Shown: positions 34,501 through 49,500, numbered from the stretch's first letter. The stretch is DNA of 64,000 nucleotides from Cheiracanthium punctorium (GCA_038373885.1 JAWZYV010011618.1:676259-740258); one strand, 5' to 3'. Notes: generated from the sequence alone by a model not told the origin. Numbers and translations are program-made.

Positions 34501-37500
34501 TAAGGAAAAGTTTACATTACCTTATACCACTTTAAATCTTTACTCGAAAGAAACTGGACATTTGACATACAGCGATACAAGCGTTGAGGATGTAGTTAGA
34601 TGTAGCGAACTAAAAGATTCTGAATCAAAAACATCAATCAATTTGCATGAAGATGAAACATTTTCAAAATGCGCTAACATTAAGGATACGGACGAGAAAG
34701 ATATCAAACTAAATCAAGATATACCAAGCAATAAAAATATCAAGAAAATAAGAAAAACACGAGCAATACGCAGGTTCGGGGAAGGAATCCCGGAAGGCTG
34801 TGCATTTGATCTGACGCTTAGTTATAGTGATGAAGTATGCGTCGATGAAGAGCCAAAAATCAGAACTAATGAAGAAAACTCTGCTGTTTATGAGGATACT
34901 TCACTTGAAATACTAACTACAAAGATATTTAGCAGAAGCACAATCGATTTTGAAAACGAGCAGAAGACCGAAACAAAATTATCGGATAAAAGTGTCAAAC
35001 ACAGTTATACATCCACAGCAAGAAAGATTCTGGAAACTATACAGTTCTTTACGAATTTAACCTTACTAATCATTCCTGACGGTCTTCGTAAGAGCAAATC
35101 TGTAGATTCCATTTTCGAGGTTCCCACTGAAAAACACGCTGAAGTATGTGCACACAGAAGTACCTCTCTTCCGAATATAAGGGAGATGATTTTACACCAC
35201 AAATACAACCAATTAGACTGTTCGGTGAATTATGTAAACGATAGTAGTAGTAGTACTAACAGTGCATACACTTCGAGAAATCGTTTTATAAATCCAGTAT
35301 CCTTTTGGCTACCAGACGAAATATTTGGAGGAAGAATTTACTGTCCATCTCGAACGCACAGAAATATAGCATCGCAGAAAGAAGAAAATTATGTAATAAG
35401 GTATGCTTACAGTGATTTGTATTTTGCTTTCCTAAACATCCTCAATAATCTATATTACAACTACAACAGCATGCTTAGTGAAGCGTTTTTAGTAATGCAC
35501 TTTATCTATTTCAGGAATAAAGCATCCGGTTCACACGCGTGTTTGATAGATATTTCGGAGCGTACTAAAAAGACATCCGTTCCTAATCAGCGTAAAAAGG
35601 AAGATTATCAACAAGATGACGAAAATAATAAAAACCAACACCGTTCACGAATACAACTACCCGAAATTGCTTCAGAAGGTACAATTATTATATCTAATTT
35701 AAAGGTATAATATTAGTATACACGGTTTTAAAATGCTGTGAAATCGAGAAGTTTAATAACTTTTGGATTGGACAACGAAAATAACTGGGGAAGCTTGGAA
35801 TGAGGCGCCTGCCAAAATTTTGCTTCTCTGCTTTAAACGTTACTGAAAGTGAGAAGATGATAAGTCTCCAGAATTTTAGCATTTTGTTCTCATTTTACGG
35901 AATAAGATTTTTCTAGATTAGCGGAAAGTTTTCTTTATTCACAATCATATCACTTATACTGTGAAGCTGAAATTTTTTTAAAATGAGATACAGACGAATT
36001 CCCCCTTATAATTCTTCATATTTATTCTCCAATCTCTTATTAATCTTTATAGCTTCAGTAAAGTACAGTAGAACTCCAATTATCCGAATCAGTTGGGACC
36101 AGACCTTCTTCGGATTATTGGATTTTTTCGAGAAAAAGGTCTAGTATATATTTTAATTAATTACTGTATGTATGTATGTTGATAATGAGGAAAAACTAAT
36201 AGAAAAAAAGCTTTTAATTAATTAAATGAAAAGGCAGCAATTTGACATGTTAAGCGTACTTGCAAGTGCTGTACATTAGTACAGTATGTACATACCGTAC
36301 TGTAAATGAAAGTTATTGCTTGCTGAACATCTCGGTTAAACTGTTTGACTGTCTTCATCAGTTTCCGTGCAGCCAAGTCGCGCATCCGCTTGGCAGTGAG
36401 AAGTTGCATGTGGTCACACTGGGGCTGACGCTCCATACACTTCAATGCAGCTTCAAAGCCGGCAAATGCTTCACTAGCAGATGTATACTACACCAGCAGG
36501 GACTGATTTGCAGAGTTCGGGGCCCTGGACAAAAGCTTCATTGGGGGCCCCTTCTCCGAAAACTTTTTCAAAATTTACAAATTTTTAAACTTCGAAGTAA
36601 AATTTGGGGGCCCCCTTTTTTGGTAGGGGGCCCGGGCGCTTGCCCCGAATGCCCTCCCGGAAATCAGGCCCTCTACACCAGCTTCGAGGAGCAAAGGACA
36701 ATAGCAGGACAGAATCCTTATTTTGCGAATCCCAGTACGTTTCAGTCTTATTATTATTTTTTTTTTCTGAAATTCTGTTAGCGATTCGGATAGTCGGAGT
36801 TCGGATAATTGGAGTTCAACTGTTCATCAAAACATGAAATCTTAATATGTGATAAATAATTATAAATCAAAGTATGAAAATTAATATAAAGATATGAATT
36901 ATGTAAAAATACATTAAACATTAAAATTAAAAAATTAAAATGATTAGAAGAGGAGGCAAAAGAATTGTTTCTTATTTTAAGTTAAACTATTCGTTTCATA
37001 AAATAATAATAATAAATGATGGGAAATCATAATGTTTCGTAAGTACCGGTGAACTAAAAAAAAAAATTCTCATGCATGATGCCAAAAAAACGATGCATCA
37101 AAGAAATCATATTACGAAAAATATCTTCAATAAATTCTTCTTAAATAATTGAACTTCTCAGGCGAATAGGTAAAAAAATCAGTCTTAAGAATCGCATCTA
37201 TCTCATATCAAAATAATTGTTCTGTGGAATACGGTTTCAAAAAATACTCGAATGCATCAGAGCAATTCTTTTTGAACTCGAGCTCAAAAAGAATCGCGGC
37301 TATCACTCGAGTGTTTTTAAAACTCAAAAGTGTCAATAATACAGATAATAAAACATACAGAGTTGAACTCAATTAAAACGTCCTTGCAGGGATCCGATTA
37401 TTTATAATGCTATAACCAAGTAAGTTTTAAAAAGCGATCTCCTGTTCTGGGTGAACGATTGAAGGATACAGAATATTTTGACGTTATGAGTTTTTTCTTT

Positions 37501-40500
37501 TTTTTATAATTGAGGTCGCCGTAACTAAGTTCAACTGTATTTGTAGCTAGCTCCCTTAAGCTAAAATTTTGAGTGCGCCACTCTTAGCAACAAACTAGCA
37601 GATTTTACCAGTCCAGATTCTTTTTCAGTTTACTTGCCTATTTATATATACATGCGCATCTCTATGTTCTTTACCTCCAATAAAATAAATAAGTAAAGTT
37701 TTATATAATTTTAAGTACATAAAAATAGAAATTTAAAAGAAATTTCATTTTAATTAGATGTGCGTAAGACGAGAGAGGAGCCTAAAATTAATTATGAAAC
37801 ACCCACCATTCACGACGGAGAAAAAGCGCAGAAGGTTATGCCAATGTCAAAGAACAGTAAAACTAATCAAAACACAAAGACTCTGCGGAAGGAAATGTTT
37901 ATGGAGACAGCAGATTTGAAACCCCATATCGCATCCTATGAATTGCTATTAATCCAGCAAAGAATGTTCTTTGAAATCACAACTTCAGAGTTGGCACGAT
38001 TTATTCTCAAACCACATACAGTCACAGAGGTAACTTTAATTTTCAAATTCCACATAAATATAAGTTCCAGGGCCCGACTACGATATTCGGGGGCCCTAGC
38101 CCTAGCAATTTTTGGGGGGCCCTGTATCGTCATGCCTGCTGATACTTATAGTACATGGCACAAATATGTGTTCTTAGTGGCATACGTAAGGAGGAGGGGT
38201 GAACGTCTTTTTTTTTTTTAAGTTAGAGTCCACCCAGACAGCACAGCAAACTTGCATCAAACTTGCAGCAAGCTTGATTTATCAAGTCAATAAGCTTGAA
38301 TTAAGCTTGAAAATTCCAGTCGTGTAAGTTTGATGCAAGCTTGAATCAAGTGTTCTAGTTTACACTTGCCCAGCTTGCATTAAGCTTGACATTTCAAGCT
38401 TGAAAAATATTTCTAAATACACGTGGCGCCCGCGCCCCATGTACTTTATTTTTCCTCTCTATGCTGTAATTTTAATCTGTTTCCATCGAGTGTCCGTGGC
38501 TAGAATGGAACCCGGGACCTTCCGACTAGTAGCCGAGTGCGTTATCCATTCAGCCACCAGAGCCTTGTGCAGCTATGACTAAAGTTTGAAGTGAATTATT
38601 AAGCGGTTTTCTGGCCAGATTGATAAGTGGGCGATATGTTATTTGTTTTTTTTTCCCATGGGATGCATCAAAATTAAAATAATTTTATGTGTGATTTAGA
38701 GACTCTACTAATAGGGAAATAAACATAATATAAACTTAAGAGCAGCACATGTTTTAAAACTTTCGCAACACTCATGAGCAATATTGCCGCTGGCCAAAAT
38801 CGAGACAAACGACTGATTTTGAAATCAATTTCGTAGTATAATTGTATTTTATTTTGAAGAATTTCCATATTTGGAAATATAGAATGGGTTTACTTACTTA
38901 ACACAAATTTTGTGTTAAGTAATCTGAAATCAAAGAAACAGATAGTTAAACGTTACTTCGAAATGCTATATCACAGTTGCTAACATAACATGTATGGAAT
39001 ACAAACACTTTAGTCATTTTTGTAAATATTTCTTAAAATAACAAATAATTGAAAAATTTTGCTATTTTTTAACGCTAAAAATTCTCTTTACAAATGTGGT
39101 TATTTTCAGTTGTGGTTATTGTGGCTATATTGATATAGAGCATTTCGAAGAATTAAAAATAAGTTTAAAATTTATACAAATGTAAATTTGAATTATTTTC
39201 ATTGTTCATACTTTATAATTAAAAAATTATTTAACTTCTGAATTTTTTTTTATCCTTTGTAATTTTATTTTAAAATTACAAAAGTGTAAGATGTAAGATT
39301 TTTGGGCCCTAAAATCTGTAGGCCCTGGGCAGTTGCCCCGTTTGCCCTGCCGGTAATATGGCACTGGTAATAAAAAACCCATCCCCGTTAAAACACATCT
39401 TTTACGAACTTTCAACAAATTTGAGGACGCTAGACAATTAATGTCCATTCTCTCTCACAGATGGCGCCATCACCGCACTTTGCAAGTCAAAATCCAGCTT
39501 AAGCCAACCTTGCATTGCCAAGCCAAATCTCAAGCTTGATTTAAGCTTATGTGCTGTCTGGGCATAAGTTTCTTAAGTTAGAGTCCATATATATACTTTT
39601 TAATGCTCAAAAAATATGCTTCAAAAATGCTTGTATCGATGAATGTTCCATGGTGAAATGCTTTGGATTTTAACACGACGTTTGTTCTATCATTTCAATA
39701 CAGTGTAAAGAACACTTTTGCAAACTGATATGAGTTGTAAAAGTGTACCTCTTAATTTATTGTCATTGATGTTTTATTTTTTTTTTCAATTCTTACAATT
39801 AGTTCATACTCTATATACATAGGGGGTGACGTTGGCCCACCTACTAGGTGCCCAACGAATCTCGCCCCTAGTTGGCCTAAGGTAACCAGGCCTCATCAGT
39901 TCCATGTCTTATTGGTAGTCACAAGTTTGAAGTATCGATACACCACTCATGTGAAAACGGCTAAACGTCTCGAACGTTTTTAGGCAGGTCTAGGCAGTCA
40001 AATTCAATCCTTAAACTAAGGGATACCAAGTATCTATTGTCTGTTATTAGGAATATTGTCCCAGGAGTCCAGGCATGGACAATCGACTAAAAGAGCAACA
40101 TGCAAAGCGCACTATAATATTGGTAAGACAAGGGTGTCAAAAGAGCAGAGCTCTCTAAACACAAGCTACTGTAAAAGCACTTATTTTCGCGAAGATATCG
40201 GTCGGTGATTTCGCGAGCTGAAAATTTCGCGAATTTTATATGAACAGAGCCGAAAGTTGAAAAATCCCAAAAGTTCCTAAATATAAAACCCCTTTTGCAT
40301 AAGGCATTTTAAGAAACTTCCTTTTGTCCGAAAAGTTCATCCCCCCATTTCTCCCTATCTTGAATGGCTTCAAAGAAGCTGGCATGAATGTTACAAGTGA
40401 ATGAGCTGCATTCTACTATTTGTAGTATCTATATATTATTTTGAAACATGTTTTTCTTTCGACAACCGAATTGAGAGAACGGCTGGGTGTAAAAACTCTG

Positions 40501-43500
40501 TTGAGGTGTCTGAAGAAAGGTCTCGGCCCGTAGATGTGCCATCAAAAGAGAAAATCAGAAAAAGTCGAACGGTTTAGGCGTGGCGGAACGGCAAAGGTGC
40601 AAATTTTCGCCATAGAAATAACATTGTGGTTTATTAACGCAGACGATTGATGACGCAGACGATTGCCTTAGCTCCGTAAGGTTTGATTTATTTGGAAAAA
40701 TATTTGTTAGAAATTGCATCCGTTTGTAAATGTTGTGTGGCAAATGTGGCAACAGTGTGTAGTGATAATAAATGTGTTGTTCTAAATTCTGATTAGAATA
40801 AGAGCGATTTAAAAAAAAAACAAATGAAAACCGACTTCGAATTACTTCACCATAAATAAAAATTAATCGCATTCTAAATTAAAAGGCTTTGGCCAAATTT
40901 TCACGAAGTATAGCAGATATTGCCAAATTGAGTTTAGTCTTGGAGACTTATTTTTTGACGACAAACTTAGCGATAACTCACCAAAACTGGTAATATTTCG
41001 CCATAGAAATAACATTGTGGTTTATTAAAACTCATTGTTGGCAGCTAAAAACGCCTTCTTTATTTTGACGGTTTATCGCTTATCTGTTAATCTGGAACGT
41101 ATTTTTACTGTATCCACTAATTTAGAGAACGGCTAGGTGTAAGAGAATTTTTAAAGTGTCTGAAGAAGGCCGTAGCCTGTAGATGTGTGATCAAAAGAGA
41201 AAGAAAAAGTCGAACAGATCAAACATGGCGGACCGGCAAATGTGCAGTTTTTCGCCATAGAAATAACATTGTTGTTTATTAAATACATCTGGAAATCATA
41301 AAAGCTTTCTTTATTTCGGCGCTTTATCGCTTATTTCCTTAATTTTTTTCTATATATTAATTTGAAACATGTTTTCCCGGTATCTACTAAATTGAAAGAA
41401 CAGCTATGTGTAAAAATTTGGTTGAGAGGTCTAAAAAAAAGTCTTGGTCCGTAGATATGCATCTAAAGAGGAAAATTTTTAAAGTCGAAGGGATCAGGCG
41501 TAGCGGAACTTCAAATGTGTTTTTTTTTCGCCATAGAAATAACATTGTGGTTTTTTAAATGTATTTTGCTGTCATAAAAAGCCTTCTTCATTTTAGCGCT
41601 TTATCGCTTATTAGCACTAGGGTGCTATTTCGTTCCCGCCCAGACTTTGTCTACTCGATTCTGTCGATATGATTTGTAGACAGGTTTTGTAGAGACGAAC
41701 TGTCACGGTGGAAATCTTTTTAAATGTGTTCGCCACATAACGCGGAGGGGGTGGGGGGGGGAGAACAAGTCTGGCAAGGTTTGCGATTTTTGATAATTGA
41801 TCGCCAAGTTTGCGGGAAAAAAAAAAAAACCGAACCATGCCTGGCGATGGTTGTAAAATAGCTTTAGTAGGCAAATTTAATATAGATATTAATTCCAAAG
41901 ATGTGTTTTATGCAACGAGAAAGACAAAAAAGCACACTCATGGATTATGATGCTCATTCCGAACAGTATTTAAAATGGTGAAGTATAGTTGGAATATGCT
42001 TGGCGAATATTGTGAAACAGTTTTAGCAGCTATAGCGATTCCAAAGAAGTGTTTTGTGGAACAAGGAAGAAAAATACGGCACGGCCATGAAAAATGATAC
42101 ACTTTTCAATTTAATGAAACAAGGAAGAAAAATAGGGACGGCGGATGTATTATGATACGCTTTTAACATACAGCACTTTAGTGAGTATTAAAATATGAAA
42201 GTGTTTCAGATTTTTTTCAAACCTTTCTCCTTACAAATACATTGTGGTTTGTTAACGACTTTGACGGCAGTTATAAACTCCTTCTTTAGTTAGCGATTTA
42301 TCTGTATTTCTTTAATTTTCCAGTTTTCTGTCTGATATTGGATCTTTACCATCGAGGGTAGCGTGAGAAAAGGCAAATAAAGCAGGGAGCGCGCGATCGC
42401 CATTTGGCGGATTAGATTTTTTTGTCTCTTGCAGAATTCCGAAATTTTTCACTATTTTCGCTTCATGCTTTTGGCGTTTACCTTTCTGCGCCCGTATTTT
42501 CTCATGGAATGTTGTATGTCACTCTTTCAATGGTTAGATCAACGAATGCTGTGGCAGTCAAGATCATTTATGAAAATTCACCTGGACGTTTCGTGGTCGA
42601 TGACTTTACCCAAAATATCGTCTTCAACGAAATGCTCAATTAGAATTTGTAACTGTATTTGCTCATTCGTCATTTAATATCTACTCTTCTTCTTTTTTTA
42701 CTTAATAAAGATAGTTAAAAACAAATTTTAAAGATTTCAATCATTTCATCGTCATTGTACAGTTGCTAAGAACTAGCGTGAAACCTTTTGTTTACTTTCT
42801 GTCACAACTCATGTTCCGTCCGCGTCGCTCTTTGATTTTTCCTGTTAGTTTTGTTCAAGACCCTGGTGACATTGTTGATCGTTCCCATTTATTTTTGAAT
42901 ATTACAGTCAATAAAGTGACCGTCGAATTCGACGGGTTCCAGCTAGTTGTTTTATATTCAAGAAATAGTTGCATAGTATTCAAGAAAAGTTATTAGAAAG
43001 AAAGTTGTTAAGAAAGTGTTTGTAACTGTGCAATAAATTATTAAATTTTGGTAAGTGAAAAAATTTTGATTTTTTATTGTTTTTTGAAGCGGGGGAAAAA
43101 AAGTATTTCACGAGAATTTTATTTCCGCGATTATTGCGGGCTTGCGAAAATAAGTGCTTTTACAATATATTAAAAATCTGAAAATCCACGCGTTCCGCAA
43201 GTTTTCGCTGTTTTCAACTCCAAGGAGTTTCTTTCAAACCCGAGAGTAATCGGCGGAAGAACGTTTTTTAAATTCGAAAAGAAAAAAAAAGTTGAACAAA
43301 TTCACACAAGAAAATTTATGGACAAATGCATTTTGATACCAGAGACAGGATTCTTGTTCCATTTGGAATAGCTTCTCCTTTTTGATAGGATAAAATGTTG
43401 GTTTCAAAGAATTCGGGGGGGAAGGTTTTCTCTGAGAGGATGGAGAAACTGAGTTTGCCCAAGATAGAGTTGTGTATTGTTGGTTAATAAATTGAGGAAA

Positions 43501-46500
43501 TATTTGTCTAATAGTTTTAAGGAGATTCATTTGGAAAGTTTTTTTGTTTATTATTTTTTTTTGTTCGGATTCGTCAATTGTATTACACTGGTTGAAATGT
43601 GCTTCTGAGATTTGGAATCTGTTCGTATTAAATATAGGGTAGCGAAAATAACAATCTTTGTGTGAACCTCAAGGTTGGTCGCGTATTATAACACGAAAGA
43701 TAATTCTGCAGGTTTGGTCACGAGCAGCATTAGTCTTAGTGCTGGTTTCGAATTTGCTTCGAAGCTTTGGTTTCGAATGCTGAGTAAAATTAACGATGAG
43801 CATATCAATGACGAGACAACAATCTGCGGTTTTTCATCACTAAATGAAGCACCAGAATCTTATTCAACTTACAGTTCATTATATAACAGTTTTGAGGTAA
43901 CCGTGCACCTTGAAAACGTTATAATGGATGAAAATATCGATTTTTCAATTTTGCTGAAATATTAAAATTACATCCTTCAGCTTTCCAAAACCGATTAAAT
44001 TTTACCGCTATCTTACTTAGAAACGAAGTTAAAGCTATTAATATGTTATTTTAACACGATATTCTACATGTGTTCAAAACTTATAGTTTTACTTTTTCTC
44101 AAAATAAAATTTTACTTTTTTCAGTTAAACGCAAAACAACACAAAATAAAAAATTACCAATTAAATGTCTTGAAATCTCGCATACATGTTTTACAGACAA
44201 TAATAAAAGGAACAGTCTATGCTAATTATTAAATATTGAAAATTTTATATTTTATAATGGTTTACATTTTGACTTATGAAGAATTTTCAGAAATGTCTAT
44301 ATATGCTTATGTTTTAAAAGCTCTAGTTTCGCAGATATTCAGATTATTTTTATGAGAATAATCTATTCCCTAGAAAATGCCATGGTGATCATTATTTAAT
44401 TTACAGAAAATTGTTATATACATTTGTTATTAAATTACCATGCTTTGCGAAAGTGCTAATTCATCAGAGTTTTTTTCCATATTTCTCTGACTAAATATAT
44501 CTTTCAATACAAAAAATGTTTTTATTTTATTCTTTCCTAATTTTAAGTCATATGTAACAATAAAATGTACTTCTGAAGTTAAAATTTGAGAAATTTCTGA
44601 AAACAGCCTTCGAACGTGTACGGATACCTTAAGTTTTACGCATTTGCATTGCAGTTTACCCAATAAGTTTGCACTGTTTGTTTTCTTAGGCAAACTGTCC
44701 GTATTTGTGTGGCTTTATCCTTTATTTTGAAAGGCTGAAAGCACTCGTTATTGCCGAACTTTCGACACGGAAGAACGTTGAAGAAGCTGCTGAAATCCTC
44801 AGATTATTTGTTCAGGTATTTGTTTTACATATATATGAGGGTTGCATTGTAGCATTATGATAATGTAGCGTGGTCAGACACGGATTAGGACAACTGACGG
44901 CCCTTGAGCTGGATAAAACACGGGGCCGCATCAAAAAGAAATATTTTATGATTTGATTATACCGCCCAGGTGGTGTAGTGGCTTAAGAACCATTCTACCC
45001 AGTGGCGGCTCGTGGGTCATTTAAATGGAGGTTCACAAAATTAATTTCGGAAATTAAATATGCAAATACGACGCACCTTACAAGTTAAAATAGATTTGCA
45101 TTTCCAGCAGTTAAAGAAAAATAATGCACGCAACTGAAAGAAAACAAGTCATTTTTGGTCTTACATTTCGTCGCCAAGACAAGTTTTAGCGAAAATATTT
45201 TCTAGATTTTTTATTTCAATTTTTTTTTTTTTGAAAGGATAATATTGAAAAATGGCATTGCTTTAGCTCCGAAACATTTAACTGACTCCCATCTTTGTTA
45301 TTTACACTAGTTCGTAAAAAATACTGTAGTGAAAAATCATAAAAATAAAAATAAAGAAAAAGAAAAAGAAATGGATTAACTAACCGAACACAACAAGCCA
45401 AGAGAGAATCCGGAGGAGATAACGGCAAAAAAATCTGCTGTGAGCACAATAAAATGGTACTAACGAAAGCGCCTCGCTTCCCCCGGCAACTCTGTCGCAT
45501 TCTCTTGTCGTCTTTCCTCAGAGACCGGTTGAGAAGGTCCACACGGTCGATCAACGAAAGACTATGCTGTAGTAACCTGCGATACAGTGCATTAGCTATA
45601 ATAAACACGTTTAATAGTGGGGGGGGGAGTAAAACTCACTTTTAAATTCACAAAAATCTAGAAGTGTACTTAATATATATATTTTTTTCATTAAATTGTT
45701 AATGTGTTTATTCTTTAGTTTTTCCTCTGGGGGTTTACGTGCTCAAATGAAGGAGCCGCCACTGATTCTAACCCGTCTTGGGTCCAAGTTCTAATCCCGG
45801 AATGGGCATGGATGTTAACTTGTTCGTACCTTCATAGTGGGGTAACGCTGGCTGCCCACTGGATGACCCCATAATAAAATGGCCACAATACCTTTGGGCA
45901 GTTGTAGTGGACAATGCCTATAATCGGCAAGTGCCCGCGCGTTGAGGGGAAAAAAAAATAATTATTGTGAACCAAAACAAATCTACTGTTTCAAAGATCT
46001 TTCTGGATTATATTATTAAAAATACTTGGCAAAAAGTAAATTTTTTTAACGTACAATTTTTTAGTATTTTTAAAAAAGTCTTTGGGACCCCGGAGCGATC
46101 GATCCAACTGCTCTGTCCTTAGTGCAGTCTTTCAGGTTTTTTATATTTTCCATTAAAAGTAATTTTCCACCAGGAACACATATAAAACTTACGATGCGAG
46201 GACCTTTTTTGTCATAAACTTTTTTAGTAATTTTGAGATAACCATCTCGGTGTCGTCCCAGAACCCGCGGTAACCCCCAAAGAATTCTACACCTAGAAGC
46301 GAAAAGCCTACCTGGCTGGTGTGCCAAAGATGATGCAGAAAAGGGGAAGGATTTTTACAGTGGGTGTTAACTTGAAACCGGAAGCCAACCTGTCAAACTT
46401 TCCCTGCTCTTTACCTCCCGTGCAAAAGGTCGTTTATCAACGACAAGCTTAATTGGCATGCATTTCTTCGCTGTTTTTACGAACGGCGTTACAAAGTAAA

Positions 46501-49500
46501 AATACTTGAAACTAATTCTGCTATTAGTGAATTTAATCGGATGGTTTATTATAAAATCAACGATTGAGATTCCGGTGCGACTATTATGCGGGAAAATTTA
46601 ATGCATAATATTCTAACTCTAAAGCTATTTTTTCTGCTACAAAGCGGGGGTGAGACTGTTATGCGAGGGCGACTATTACGCGAGTAAACCCGGTATGTTC
46701 TTCTTCCACATAAGCTACACTTCTTTTCATAGGTTTTTGAGATTTCACAGCATTTTGGTACAGTTTGGGGTGCATCACCTCTTCCGCACCATTTCCACCC
46801 CGTAAATAAATAAATAAGATGACAATGTTGAAGGGAAACATTTGGCTTTTCTGTACTGGACATCACTGTACGTTGGGGTCAGTTCAGTTCCCCCTCCCCT
46901 TTCTTTCTTGAAATCAGCTTTTTCTCCCAAAATTATATTACTTTAGCTTTTGCTTTATTTTATATTTTGTTTAGGTCAAACAAACTTTTCCTCCCCCCAA
47001 AAAATCTGTATCCGCCAATGATCACAATAACGTAATCCACAATCCGTTGACGCAAGTCGTAACAAATGTTGCAAGATACCAGAGACGGCATAAAATGCAT
47101 GAAGTGTAGCAAATAATAGAACGACGCCTTTGATAAAGCAAGACGCATTAGCAACACTTAACACGTACACAAAAAGAGCGCAAAATATTATCACCACCAT
47201 TTGCGTCAACTTATGTCAGATCTGAGATCTGTCATTTATTCATGTCAAATCTTAGCCGTTCCTTAATCTGCACGTATATTTCTAAACAAAAGACTTTAAA
47301 AGAGGCCGTCGAAGAAAACAGGATCGTTTAATATTTTTCGCAGCACAGAATGGGCATCGTAAATTATTTTTCTGTCTTTCTGCGAAGGTCTTTTTCCCAA
47401 CTCAAACCGTGAGTTCGAAATGAAAACTTGCAACTACTGCCGCCAGTGCATTATACTGTTGTTTATTAAAATATTATAAACAAATAAGTCTATACCAAAA
47501 TCATTATATTTTAAATATAAAAATAAACTTATATGAGCGTTTATAGCGTTTTTAACAACAATATAAAACCTCAGTGAAATATTTTTATTATTCACTGCTT
47601 AATTTTTTTAACAGCGAAATCATGGTTTTTTTAAAACATCATTTCTGTTTGTTCAGAGCTGAAAATTTATAATTTCAGTATACATTCGTAAGCGTAGATC
47701 AGAAAAAAATGAGGGTGGGGCACATGTCCCCCTGAACTACGTATAAGAACTATACATAGTAAGCCTCTTAACTTGAACACCTTCGTACGCTGGACACTTT
47801 CCTAAGTATACAGTTTACTATCATAACATATACATATACCTCCATAATTTGAACACCTCCAAAAATTGAACAATTTTTGTGGGAACTGCAAATGTCCAAC
47901 TTCGGGAGGTTTATTTGTATTCGTGTACATAGATTTTTTTTTTCCTTCCAAAACCTGCTGAAACTTCTCTATACTCACTCTTGAATTTGTAATGTTCTCC
48001 CCTTATGGCATCTAGTGTGTTATTCAATGGAAATTTTCGCCAAACTTATAAATAAAATGAGCAATAATTTTAAAAATCATGAGATTTAAAAAAAAAAAAA
48101 AAGAAATAAAGAACAAAAATTGAGTCTTAAGAAGGAATAAAAAAGTGTATTTGTTAAACAAATAAGAGCTACAACGAAAATCCAATCTTTTTTTTTTTTC
48201 CCCATACGAATTTATCCTAAGGAAACAGATCAATTAAAACCATAGACCATCTCCCCCATCTAGCTCGTTATGTCTCGTTCCGTCCGGATCATCCATCACT
48301 TTCAAAACTCCTCCTCTCTTAGAAGGGAAACGAGAGGGCCAGTGATTTCACCCAATAGCTAGACCCGGGTCCCGATTCCCCGTCCCTGATGTTCCGCACA
48401 CTCTCTAGTACAGGTTCCACGTATCTATGGTGTATTATATCTATGGTAACCCCAGAGTGGGGTGGAAAATGCTGGGGAGAGCAGAGTGAGTGATGACTCT
48501 TTCTAATTCAATAGGACGGCAACGAGATCGTGGGATTACAGAATTCAACTTAACGATAGTCCCTCCTCCCTAGAGCTGTCTTATCGTTCTATGCTTTCCC
48601 GTCTTCAAAATACAAAAGCCGAATGGGATGGAAGAATACTTGACCATGGGTTTGAATTCAAAGCGATGTTTTTCATTACTAAGGAAAAAGCTATTGGTTT
48701 AATATGAACTAAAACTTTTTTGAGGGAATTTTAAATCATACTCATTCTTATGAAAAGAAAATTAATGAATTCTTCTGTAACTTTAAAAGTACGAAATTAT
48801 AATAATCGAACAAAAATTAAAATACTGATTATAGTTAAGTAATTACTATAGTAACGATACAATTTAAATTATATACATATATAGGTATTCATTTGCACTA
48901 CACGACGCACAGGAAGTAGAGCAAGGGGGCTACTAGGGTCAAAATTTTTGATTATCATATTTATTTAGTCTAATCAAATGGCCATGGCCCCTTCATTTAA
49001 CTTATAAACAGCAGTCAGCAGTGGCATAACAAAACTTTTGCCCCTCTTCCGAAATGTGTTTCATAATACCAAACCTAGAAAGAAAATGAAAAATATTATA
49101 AGAATTTTTTTATCAACAAATAATGTCCCCGCTCCTCCCCCCCCCCAAAAAAAAAAGAAAAAATCTCAAGTGTAGTCCGCTTTAATAATAAACACTCTAA
49201 GGAGACAATTTGATACAAATACATATGAATTATTAATGTAAGCAGAAATTACTTTTTTAGAGAGATTAATTAAAAGGTTTTTGCAGATATCGTGTATAGC
49301 GGAAAGTTTTTTCAAGAATGTATTTTCCGTGGAATAAACTATAAATTTTGACTTCCTTTAACTGAACACAAACTTCGAAACAAAATACTGATTACGATAA
49401 GTTTTATCAAATGAATTATGCATTTAAATTAAATGCTTGAATTCAAACTTATACCCGGAATAAACTTGCATTTCTTAACATTTTTTATTTAAACATTTTT

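Larger units (their letters stand above)
40169..43165. mobile_element. 3-kb element with CTGTAAAAGCACTT termini and a Helitron scrap
   Basis: CTGTAAAAGCACTTATTTTC at the left is matched at the right end (GAAAATAAGTGCTTTTACAA), with TA flanking both sides. The ends fit a TA-target element. Its interior holds imperfect tandem repeats (40480-41620) and a Helitron helicase relic (42422-42643). No transposase of its own was seen. Confidence 0.75.

Noticed and set aside
35679..35704. Donor at 35705 as the end of exon 4
   Set aside because: It leaves phase 0 and breaks the frame into exon 5. The donor at 35679 gives the required phase.
36260..36781. 173-codon frame as a gene
   Set aside because: It runs antisense through the pogo derivative and across the inserted hAT MITE.
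38490..38577. Functional tRNA gene
   Set aside because: A and B boxes are recognisable, but acceptor and anticodon stems do not pair well. The same holds for the tRNA-like segments at 1556, 20525, 23700 and 33735.
43675..43965. Peptide-like open frame with a donor-like end in intron 5
   Set aside because: An acceptor at 43673 leaves a phase that cannot join exon 5 (phase 0), and exons 5 and 6 already join seamlessly within the RasGEF domain. It could still belong to another transcript.
45216..45608. 130-codon minus-strand frame
   Set aside because: It lies inside a non-autonomous hAT, with no transposase motif and a low-complexity C-terminal half.
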